Positions 1-9,643 of a stretch of DNA of 64,000 nt are shown piece after piece. A model generated the notes under the pieces. That model was not told where the DNA came from and ran no database searches. It saw only the letters and a program-made list of their open reading frames with translations. Position 1 is the first letter of the stretch, and each line of letters begins with the position of its first letter. The stretch is from Antitrichia curtipendula (taxonomy: Eukaryota; Streptophyta; Bryopsida; Hypnales; Leucodontaceae), in the NCBI GenBank assembly GCA_951230915.1, contig OX579640.1, forward strand, positions 18,062,981 to 18,126,980, given 5' to 3'. Position numbers and translations under genes: made by a program.

Positions 1-319
1 ATGCAAAATTATGTTAATTAAGTAAAAAAATTAGGCTTGATGAAAAAACTAATGAAATTATTTGAACTTCTTACATAGTTGCAGTGGTAATCCAAAAGTG
101 ACCTTAACATTGTAGAATAATGAATGAACCTTTTGCTACATGTTGTAAACTATATAGAGGTACTCTTTTGAAGTTATACAATTTGACTTTTCAACCCCAA
201 TTCCACACTGAAGATGTCATAATGTCAATCCTGTGCAGTATTCACTTTATTAGGGTGTAATTAGGTTCAACAAAAGGGGTCGCAATTTGGTTGAGGACAA
301 TTATGGGTATGTACACCTT
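1..319. other. AT-rich intergenic sequence
   Basis: I see no gene, RNA or clear repeat here. The reading frames are short and interrupted. Confidence 0.5.
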
Positions 320-776
320 AGGGCCACTTTACACTATAGCCATCCAAGTCAAAAGGTTGTGGGATTGAGTGGACAAACTTTATTGAGAGTCTAAAGAAAT
401 GAACGATAAATAGGCTATAAAATTACAAGAATTGAAGTCTTTGGCTGGCTACAATGTGAAGCCTCCAAAGGCCAAGCCCAAAGTCCCAACTCTTAGCAAT
501 GAACTTCCACCTACCAATCTAACAATTGAGATCTTGTCATGAGTCGACGGCCTCTTGGCCATAGTTTGGATTTCCAATTCTAGCCGACCCAAACTTCTTT
601 TGAGAGCCCGTCGCCACATAGACAATTTATTGCCACGTAGGTAGTTGGAGGACAATGGCCTTTAAACTTGTGCCTTCTAGTGTGAAGGGTCAAGCGGCCG
701 AACTCTTAGTTTCTTGAAATTTGATTAGTGGAACCCCATTGCCTCTCAACCTTTGGCCATAGTGTAAAGTGACCTT
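320..776. mobile_element. Non-autonomous TIR element (MITE-like)
   Basis: The ends are inverted copies of each other: the left begins AGGGCCACTTTACACTAT, and the right end read on the minus strand begins AAGGTCACTTTACACTAT. There is no coding potential inside. A related stretch in inverted orientation lies at about 49000-49145, so this is a dispersed family. I could not define a target duplication, so the superfamily is unresolved. Confidence 0.5.
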
Positions 777-1574
777 TAGAAAATCCGCACCAAGGTGCAC
801 CCAAGATTTGATAGAAGCCAAACTAGATGTCAAGTGCTTCGGGCCACTCATGGCACTCAATTCTAGCAAGTTTAGCGATGGCCATTAAAACCACCATTCA
901 TCCTAAGTTTAGTAATGTTAATCCTATATTCCACTTGGTAATTAATCAATTGACTATTAATGGGACACATTTGATGAGCATTGGTGGGGGACAAGAATTT
1001 GGAGGGCTCTTCAAAAATAGACGTAAAATTTTAGTATGTAAAATTTGATGAGTGCCGGTGTTGATCAATATATTTATTATTAGCAATCAATTGCAAAAAA
1101 ATGACCTTGAAAGGGCCTTTGTAACAAAAGTATTAGAAATTTGGAGTTTGATAAACTAATTTCATCAAATCCATCCAAGTGAGGGGTGGAGATTTGCCAA
1201 AATGTTCTAATTATAGTTAACCATGAAACACAAATAAAAAATATAGTTGAAAATAGTACAAATTGGCATCTTTATTATATAGACAATTGTCACATGAGCA
1301 ATATGATTGGAGGGCAAAATATTCACTTTAGTCCAAATGTTCTTAGGTTTGCATCAACCATTCTAAGCTCCTATATACAAATTAACCTTATAAAAACAAT
1401 AATGCCCAAAAGTGATTGATGGATGATTTTTAAGATTATTATAGGAATGAAGAATATAAAAATTGATCTGTAGTTCAAATCATTTCTGGCAAAGTTATCT
1501 TGGCAATAGATCTTGTCCTTTTGGGATTAATTAACCTTAGAACACTAGACTTGTAATTGTAGAAATCACCTTTT
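777..1574. other. Intergenic sequence, no recognisable gene
   Basis: The sequence is AT-rich. The longest reading frames (827-1048, 1186-1419) encode no recognisable protein and have the composition of the surrounding DNA. Nothing supportable is seen. Confidence 0.4.
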
Positions 1575-2453
1575 TTGGTGTTGTGTCAAAAATCCAAGAG
1601 TACTCATTGGAGCTCAAACTACTATACAAAACTTTCCCTTTCCATCCAAAATTTGAAGGATGAACACTTGCACTTCTATTTTATACGGAAAGATTCTTTG
1701 TCATCCATCAAACTTTTAGTGTCCACAACAACCTTTCAAATGTTAAAAGCCCTAGAATGCAGAATGGTCATTATGGAAATCATCCTTTGGAATACCGTCT
1801 GAATCATTTGCTTTATTGGAAAGAAAGAAAGAAGAAAAAACAAAGCAAGAACACTTGTTGGACTATGCAAGATTTTGCAAGAGAAAGGGATTGTTTTAAG
1901 TATAGACCTAGTAGAATAGTCCTATTATTTATGACCTTTTAGGAGATTTTTAGTAAATTTTTATTAAAAATCTCCAAAAGGTCATAAATTATAGGATTGT
2001 ACTACTAGGATTATACTTAAAACATCATTTTCTCTTATAGTGAGCCCTTCCCTTTGCACCCAAAATTCCAAAGAAGAACATTTGTACTTCTATCTTATAA
2101 AAAACGATTATTTGTCATCCATCAAACACATATTAGTATCCACAATGACATTTCAAATGAACATTCTCACTCCTATCTTATAAAAAAAGATTCTCTGTCA
2201 TCCATCGAATACATATTAGTATCCAAAACCGAATGTTTCAAACGTTAAAAGCCTTGGCGCACAAGGCTGGTCGCCATAGAAATCATCCTTTTCACATACC
2301 GTGTGTATCATTGGCTTCCAAAAAACCAACCCACAAACACTCACTGGACTATGCCAGGCCTCTCCTTCACACCTCCAAAAATTCTAAGGATGAACATTTG
2401 CACTTCCATCTCATATAAAAGGATTCTAGTCTCTGTCCTCCATGGGACACATA
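1575..2453. repeat. Cluster of partial copies of a short repeat family
   Basis: At least three partial, diverged copies (about 1590-1800, 2041-2300, 2345-2450) share phrases with 2458-2675, 3785-3961 and 61984-62204: a stretch reading ACTCATTGGA, a 'gatgaacatttgcacttc' segment and a 'tctttgtcatccatc' segment. The order of these blocks is conserved but no copy is complete. A palindromic element at 1873-2042 sits between two copies. Confidence 0.45.
1873..2042. mobile_element. Palindromic CACTA-like MITE (long hairpin)
   Basis: The two halves are nearly perfect reverse complements of about 75-80 bp each around a short loop near 1955-1965. The right end read on the minus strand begins CACTATAAGAGAAAA, close to the CACTACAAGAAAA type of CACTA/Spm terminal repeats. 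The left end is more worn. A solo right-end copy is at about 41965-42004. RNA from here would fold into one long stem. Confidence 0.5.
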
Positions 2454-2457
2454 TTAA

Positions 2458-2675
2458 CCCTTAAACATCGACACGGATGCCAAACATACAATGGATGACA
2501 TGGAATCATTTTAGTAGGACAGAAGTACTACTATTCATCCTTGAAATTTTGTTGTAAAAAGGGGAAGTCTTCTACAATAGTTTGACTTCCAATGAGTGCT
2601 TTTGCTATATCTCAAGCCAATGATTCACGCTGTAATGAAAACGGATGATTTCCGAGGTCACCCCCTCGTCGTCCT
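2458..2675. mobile_element. TTAA-flanked short element, copy 1
   Basis: TTAA at 2454-2457 is followed by CCCTTAAACATCGACACGG, and TTAA at 2676-2679 closes the unit (218 bp). It is the same family as the 221-bp element at 61984-62204, which is also bounded by TTAA on both sides. It is non-coding. The TTAA duplication with a CCC start is the pattern of piggyBac-type elements. The superfamily is an inference. Confidence 0.5.
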
Positions 2676-2679
2676 TTAA

Positions 2680-3314
2680 CCCCTAAATGCCCGAGGCACC
2701 CCAATCTGGTGTTTGCAAAACTTTGAAGTTAAATAAAACCTAACTAAGTTGCTATTTTTAGTATTTTATATTTTTGGAAAGTTCTTCTGGAAGTCTAGTT
2801 TTAGCATTAAAAATCCGATCTTGAAAATAAATGATAGTGATTTTTCTATTCAAGATTTTGTGCAAGGGTACCCATTGCAATCTTGACTTCCCGTAGTGCT
2901 GAGAGCTCTTGGAAATGAGCCTCAAACACACTAGATCTTGGAGAAAAAATCACATTCAAAATTCATTTAAGAAAGTTATAGAGTAGATTTTAAGAAGCCA
3001 TAAATTGATTGGGGCCACATGTTAGGCCCTTTAACATCATATTTTTTTGGTCACCAACTTTTTAGATTTGACTTGTGAAAAGAGGATTGAAAGATTTGTG
3101 CAGTTTTAACACCCTCATGGTCAAACATTATAATCTTTCACTCCGTAAGTGATATTGTTGTGTTTTCTTTTCCTATGAGATCTCTAACATGTCTAGTTTG
3201 AATTTGTACGGTTACAATTCCCAAAAAATTGATACAACTTATCAAAATGTTGGCATTTTGTTCAATTTAGAGCAAATTCCAAGCAGCTCAAAACAGGCCT
3301 TGGGCATTTAGGGG
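2680..3314. mobile_element. TTAA-flanked TIR element, 635 bp
   Basis: TTAA at 2676-2679 and 3315-3318 flanks a 635-bp unit. The left end reads CCCCTAAATGCCCGAGG and the right end, on the minus strand, CCCCTAAATGCCCAAGG: 16 of 17 bases agree. There is no open reading frame of note, so it is non-autonomous. The left TTAA is shared with the previous element, so the two abut. Confidence 0.6.
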
Positions 3315-3961
3315 TTAAGGGTTAATTGTGTCCGCATCGACGTTTATTAAACCCGAGGGAGGGACTGATGGATCAGGGACTCAGGGAGCCGCGGGCCATG
3401 AATGGGGAAAGCAAAAGAGACCCAAAGTTCCCGGGTTCGCATCATGTCACGGCCAGTTGCGAGCACCCCACTCCCTCAGTCCCTCCCCCCCTAAACCCAG
3501 CCCCCCGCCGCTCCCTCCCTTCCTGCCAGGCAGTTCCGCAACCCCCCCCCCCAAAAAGCACGACAGAGGGTCACCTACAGCAGTGAGGCCCCAGCAGCTC
3601 CTCGTAACTTAATTGGTCACAACACGAAGTCTACTCGCCACTTCCACACCTCAAGAGCCCCCGCCCTCTTCATGGGGCTCCAACCCTGACCCCTCCGGCA
3701 AAGCCTAATTAAACCCTTAATAATAAAAACGAGGAGCTGCTGCTGCTCACCGTGTGGAAAACGATCTGTTTTTGGTACCTTGTGAGTTGCTGGTTTAGAA
3801 AAAAAAATGCAAAAGCACTCATTGGAAGTCAAACCACTATAGAAGATCTTTCCTTTTTAACACATGATTAGTTGGAGGATGAATAGTTGCACTTTCTGTC
3901 TTGCATGGAGAGGTTCTTTGTCATTCATCGGCCGAAAAACATCCTCGGTGTTGTTTATGGG
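3315..3961. other. GC-rich island between TTAA elements, plus a repeat copy
   Basis: Positions 3350-3620 are strikingly C-rich (long C runs at 3484-3492 and 3541-3552), unlike the AT-rich flanks. Two overlapping frames (3326-3586, 3328-3612) are open only because of this composition, and neither resembles a protein. About 3785-3961 is an inverted copy of the 2458-2675 repeat, ending just before TTAA at 3962. The remnant at 3325-3350 resembles an end of the same family. Confidence 0.45.
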
Positions 3962-3965
3962 TTAA

Positions 3966-4312
3966 CCCTTGAACGACGAGTTGGTCATTGTGGAAATGAC
4001 CTATTTTGGTATGTGAGAATTGTTGAACAATTCAGTCACCTTGAAAGCTGATGGGTGGAACTGAACACAGTAGAGTACTAATAACGGCATGGGCAGAGCA
4101 GGCTACCTTGATCCAAAGTAAGAAATCTAGAAGCCTACAACCTCGTTTTGCAACCTTGTTTTTCTCTAGTTTTTCTCTATTGCAAACCCCTATTGAACAT
4201 GTTTGAAAACTATGCGGATGATATATCAACTTTCAAGGTGACTGAATTGTTCAACATCCAAATGTTGTTTCTACAAAGGATTTGCACTACATAGCAATGG
4301 TAGAGTGCATCC
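3966..4312. mobile_element. TTAA-bounded unit with internal inverted repeat
   Basis: TTAA at 3962-3965 is followed by CCCTTGAACGACG, and TTAA at 4313-4316 ends the unit. Inside, GTTGAACAATTCAGTCACC near 4022 recurs as its reverse complement near 4236-4254, a roughly 26-bp perfect inverted repeat around some 180 bp. It is non-coding. Confidence 0.4.
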
Positions 4313-4316
4313 TTAA

Positions 4317-5128
4317 CCCGTAACTGCCTGAGCGACCAAATATGGTCGCTGCAAAATTTCAGGCTCATTTGGGTACGGGCAGTTAAATTCCTTTGACCGG
4401 TTAAAAAAATTTCACGGGCAGTATTGAAGGTTAACTATTGGAAACTTTTATTTTTCACTAAAAAAGGTAAATATTTGATTTTTGAGAGGTCCTCAAAGGC
4501 ATATATGTATCATTAGTGGAAGAGTAAAGTTTGCAAATTTTACTTGATTTCCCGGCTTTGAACAAAGCTTGCCAATTTCACTTGATTTGAGATCTAAAAA
4601 GTTGTACTTATCCATTTGCTTTGAAAATGGTTCCAATGGAAAGAGTAAAGTGTTTTCATGATTTTCACCGTTGAAAATTTAAACATGCAAGTGTTGATTT
4701 GGAGTTATTTGCGATTTCTACTTATAAAAAAAATTGCATTTCAACAATTGCAAGGTGGATTGTGTGATGAGTTTGATAGCTTTTCATGCGAATTAAGTTT
4801 TTTGAAAGTGTATTTTAGTGTGCTAACATAATTTGTAGTTGTTCATGTCACCTCCAACTCCCAAAAATATTTATTTGCAAATTTCTCAAACATTGTGGGG
4901 AGGGGCAGCATACTAAAAATAGAAAACATACATTTTCTTGTTATGATCTCACAACTCCTATGCAATTTTGCACTCAAAATTGGTATACATACTAATAAGC
5001 TAGCTCTTTAAACATATGTAAGGTTAGATTTTGAAAAAAAAAACAATTTGCGTCATTGGGGATAACTATAAGTCCATGCTCTTTTTTCATAGGAAGAACA
5101 CACTTGGAAAGGCTTAGGCTCTTAGGGG
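4317..5128. mobile_element. TTAA-flanked TIR element, 812 bp
   Basis: TTAA at 4313-4316 and 5129-5132 brackets 812 bp. The left end is CCCGTAACTGCCTGAGC, and the right end on the minus strand is CCCCTAAGAGCCTAAGC, a clear but imperfect terminal inverted repeat. No coding sequence. A similar left end occurs at about 16356 inside another element. Confidence 0.5.
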
Positions 5129-5132
5129 TTAA

Positions 5133-6895
5133 TGAAGTGATCCCATGTTTATTATGTTCAATTTTCTAAGTTACTACTCTTTATTGCTTGAGAATACTTG
5201 GCTTAGATTATTAATCATTTGATTTTTCAAGCTTGCAATATACAACCATCTACTACTTAATGTTTTGAAGTTTAATTTTCTTGTTTGAATTGGGCATTAG
5301 TAGATCCTCTAGCTAGACCAAAGTATCCATGAAATTCTAGCGATGCAATACTTTCTATCATAATTGGATCTCACTATACTTATGATCAATTGATTAGTTG
5401 TTTGGCTTACAAAGAAGAAAATGTTTAGAAGTGTGACTTGTTTTGTGTCTTTGTTGTTGTCAAGTTCTTACAATATGTTGTTGATTTTCTATACATGTGC
5501 TATTCATGTCTTTATATATCCTCCAAAAATGATGTATATAGTTTTGGAATTGTTCTTTTGGAATTGATACAATAAGAATTCTATACGCATTAGATTCCCT
5601 CAAGATTGACTAGCCTTCACCAATGGAGGTGTCCCCCTGATATTAGTGAAGTTTCAATCTCAACTTTCATGCTTGCCCTTCTTGGCTAGACAATCAATGG
5701 AACATATTTTGTCTTTAGTTTGGATTGCAGTAGCATGGTTATCTACCATGCTCACACGTAAACTGGCCTTAAGAGTTTAAGTGCATCACCACTAGACTTG
5801 GCAAGGAAAAGCTTGAAAATCAGGTGATTAAGGAACCAAAACATTAAACGAGGAGGAATCACGTAAGCAATTATTTGAGTATTCTTTTTTTTCAAGCCAA
5901 GTACAGGCTTACAAAATGAGCTTTGTTTTTCAAGGTTAGTTGCCTTTTGGAGTTTGGCTTATCGATAGACCATCCACTTTTTAAAGGGGAGTTGGGTGAG
6001 TTTCTCAAGTAGGCTGTAACATGTCATTTTTTTCTCATGGGGAGGTGGAAATCAACTCTAAAATTACATCGCCTATTTGTGTTATTTTCTAACTAATGCT
6101 TGTGAGGTTTTGATTTGGCAAAGATGTGTGTTGAAATTGAATTTTTATGCCAGGTTTTCAAGGGATCATGTCACCTTGCAACAATCGCAAGCTCACATGT
6201 GTCACATTTTTTTCACATTAATAGACTTAATTTACACTAAATCTGATTTTTATGTAGAATATGTTGATTTATTTGTATTAAATAGTTTGCTAGTACCTCT
6301 AATAGTAATAATGGTCTATAAAGACTACTGTGGATGAAGAGTATGATGGGGATATTTATGTTCTATTAGTGAGGAGGGTTTAATTAGCTTCACCTAGAAA
6401 ATTAGTGTCACTACAAAATATTATTTTTTTGGTAATTGATAGAATTTAGTAACATCGTAACCTTAAAATAGTGTGAATTTGGTATATTAGTGTTACACTT
6501 ATTATTAAGACAAATTAGTGTTGTTAGAGTATTTATGGCTTAAAGGCATGGGTAGTTGTAGTTCACTATAATATGAAAGATTTGATAAATCCTCAACCTT
6601 GGTTGGATTGGAATTGAAAAAATATTGCCCTTGAAAAACTTGAAAGACCTTTATCCTTGTTATTTAAGTATGGACTAGGTCGTTTTTAGAGGATATATCA
6701 TCAAAATAATGATGCAAATGAAAGAAAAATTCTAGCAACAAAGGGAATAACGTAGCTTCCACATAAAATCTTACTAAAGGCATAATAGAATTCATGCTTT
6801 GTTTAATTCAATCTTCTTTTTTTGACCAATTACTCTAAAAAATGAATTTGGAAAAGGCTCCAAGTAAGAGGTGAAAGGAAAATGAAGATGTAGAT
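5133..6895. other. Intergenic sequence, no gene seen
   Basis: The sequence is AT-rich, without splice-consistent coding segments, RNA genes or repeats that I can support. A frame at 6077-6337 is open but unlike any family I know. Confidence 0.4.
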
Positions 6896-7675
6896 CTTTG
6901 ATTTGGAATACAAGAATAACTCTAAGTAATGTTATCTCTAATGTAATCCTTGATATAAGAGATAATAGAAATGGATTTATGATTGGTTGCTTTATTAAAA
7001 AACATGGCATTTCCAAAGGGAAGACTTGAAAAGACACTTGAAAAGACACTTGAACACCCTTGTAGCGTGAAGTAGGTGAATAAGTCACAAGGACAGACCG
7101 ATAGATAAAGATTCTCAAAATCTGGTAGGTGCTCAATTATTATTGAGAAAAATTAGAAGACAGAGACCCACTGGCAGATAAAGATTCTCAAAATCTGGTA
7201 GGTGCTCAATTATTATTGAGAAAAATTAGAAGACATAGACCCACTGGAACGTTCGTTATCATGTTGATTTGGATTTGAAGAATAACTCTAAGTAATGTTA
7301 TCTCTAATGTAATCCTTGATATAAGAGATAATAGAAATGGATTTATGATTGGTTGCTTTATTAAAAAACATGGCATTTTCAAAGGGAAGACTTGAAAAGA
7401 CACTTGAACGTCCTTGTAGCGTGAAGTAGGTGAATAGGTTACAAGGACAGACCGATAGATAAAGATTCTCAAAATCTGGTAGGTGCTCAATTATTATTGA
7501 GAAAAATTAGAAGATAGAGATCCATTGACAGATAAAAATTCTCAAAATCTGTAGGTGCTCAATTATTGTTGAAAAAAATTAGAAGACAGAGACCCACTGA
7601 CAGATAAAGATTCTCAAAATCTGGTAGGTGCTCAATTATTGTTGAAAAAAATTAGAAGACAGAGACCCACTGAAA
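6896..7675. repeat. Tandem repeat array with ~70-bp subunits
   Basis: A block of roughly 370 bp is duplicated in tandem (about 6900-7250 and 7275-7500). At its right side a unit of about 70 bp, containing AAAGATTCTCAAAATCTGG and GTAGGTGCTCAATTATT, recurs about five times (near 7103, 7174, 7457, 7530 and 7600). The apparent minus-strand open frames here are duplicates of each other and reflect the repeat, not a gene. Confidence 0.7.
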
Positions 7676-8599
7676 TGTTCAAAGTTTATCCCCTTCTCCA
7701 ATATTTGTTTAAAACTAAAAAACATATAAAAACACTTGAACGCTTTTGTTGTGGCATAGAATAGATAAACAAACTACAAAGATTCAAGACCAACATATTA
7801 AGATGCTCAAAGTTTATTCCCTCCCCAATTTTTTAGAGTAATTAGAAGATATGGAAAGACACACTTGAATGCCATTGTTGTCTTAGAAAGTAGGTAAACA
7901 AGCTACAAAGATAGGTAGACCAACAAATCAAGATTCTCAAAATCTAGAAGATTCTCGAACTTTAGCCTTTCTCTCAACATTTAAAAAAACACTAGAAATT
8001 GGCTTCCTTTGATGATGTGAGGGTTATATGAAACTATTAAAAAACCATCTCTTCAATCATCTTGTCCAAAATCTATATACTCCCTATACACATAATTTTT
8101 TTCAAGTGAGTTCTTCAACCTCCCCCTCCAAACTCCAAGTTCAAGTCTGATGTACATAATTTCTTCAAAGTTGAAATTCCAAAATAATGTACAGGGTGAA
8201 TCATACCATTGTGTGGAACAAGCAAGGGCTTGTTCTTCTCGATTTTATGAAGGGCACTAGAATTAATTGTAAAGGAAACCCCAATTTGAAACATGGGTGT
8301 TGGAGGAAGGTATAACTAAGAATAGTACAAAAGAAACATAACCCCAAACTCCATCGGACCTCAATTTGAGTATTGCAGGTAGTTTTTTCCCGTGTTTTTC
8401 CCGAACTCCAACTTGTGGTTCCACATTGTACATACTTTCCGATTAACTCTACTCTCCTGTTTATTGTTTTTTTATTGTTCCCCTTTGTCCAGCCTTCTGG
8501 CTTGGCTGCCTTGTATTGTTTTGTTTTATGCAATGGAATTCCATTTGATTCAAAAATAATAATAAAAGATAAAAAAATAAAAATAAAAACAAAAAAATA
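7676..8599. other. Intergenic sequence, decayed repeat flank
   Basis: Looser relatives of the upstream array continue to about 7990. After that the sequence is unremarkable, ending in an A-rich run at 8553-8600. No gene is supported. Confidence 0.4.
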
Positions 8600-9643
8600 A
8601 AATCTCGTCTCCGGCCGCCTCTTGCGCAGCGTTTTCCCGAAAGAATCTCGCTACAGAAACATCCCGGATTCCCCTCTATCCTGCAATGGGGCCTCCCCTC
8701 TGCAGATTCTTCAACGGAAAAGCTCAAGCTCAAGCGAAGCAAATCCGGATCCCCCTCCTTCGTCTCCTCCAAGGTCTCCGGGGGTCCAAGACCCAAGGTC
8801 CGTGGGAAATTGGGAAGTGCTCACTGGACGTGCTCTTGTGCAAGCATCTTCCCAGTTTGACCACCCCGGAGGTTCTGCAGTTTTTTTGCAAATTGGAGGG
8901 TGTTTTGGGGAGTTAGGGAGTGTTTCAGGGAGCTGCGGGAGGTTCTCTAGAGCGAGGAGGACCGGTTTCTACTGTTGGATTGGAGACTGTTGAGCGAGTG
9001 CAGGGGGGATTATTCTAAAACAAGTAAGGCGCGTCCCAGCAACAACCAGGCCCTTCACGTGCAAGGCGCATACGTCCGCCACTTGCCGACGCAGATGCTT
9101 GTTGTTAAATGCTAGCTGTGATACTAGCTAGCTGCGTAAAGGAAACTCCTTCCTTCAGTGGCGACCTTTACGTGTGTAGCGAGCGAGCGAGCGAGCGAGC
9201 GCGCGCTTCGAATCTGGATGGCGATTCTCAGGTTGGGATTTGGGTCAGGTGGGATGAGCGAGATGAAGCCCCGGGCTGTGATGGCTGGGCACTGTCTGGA
9301 ATCCGAATCTTTCCGTGGTTGTAGAACAGGTCGGTAAGGCGAATCCGATGCAGAAACGCTCTAGATTCGCATTCTTGGGGGAAATCAGTTCCGTTTCGAG
9401 GAGTGGATATAGACTCTTGAATGGCGATTTACTTTTGGGGAGGCCGGGCTGACTGAATCGTGTTGCATATCCACTGGTTGCGAGTTATGTTGCCGATTTT
9501 CTGGAATCTGAAGCGGGGGCATCTTTGAAGCCGTGCATTTGCGGGAATTTGTTGTGATTGTTCGACGGGTTGGAACGAGCGGCTGTCGCGAGAAACCACG
9601 CGATCTAGAGCTTGTTGAGCGTTTTGGGAGAGAGGGTGAGGCT
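8600..9643 (+). promoter_or_regulatory. Promoter and 5' leader region of the AMT2-like gene
   Basis: Base composition becomes GC-richer than the flanks, as expected for plant promoter and leader sequence. A GAGC microsatellite lies at 9178-9206. Several upstream ATGs in short frames (for example 9109-9324) precede the ammonium transporter start at 9644. I cannot place the transcription start. An in-frame extension back to 9533 has no ATG, so 9644 is preferred. Confidence 0.4.

Noticed and set aside
3326..3612. Two overlapping open frames in the C-rich island
   Set aside because: Composition alone keeps them open; no domain, no splice-supported extension, and repeat elements on both sides.
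6792..7490. Two minus-strand frames with near-identical proteins
   Set aside because: They are copies of one tandem repeat and contain no recognisable domain.
7103..7675. CRISPR-like regular repeats
   Set aside because: The units are contiguous tandem repeats without unique spacers, and the genome is a plant nuclear genome.
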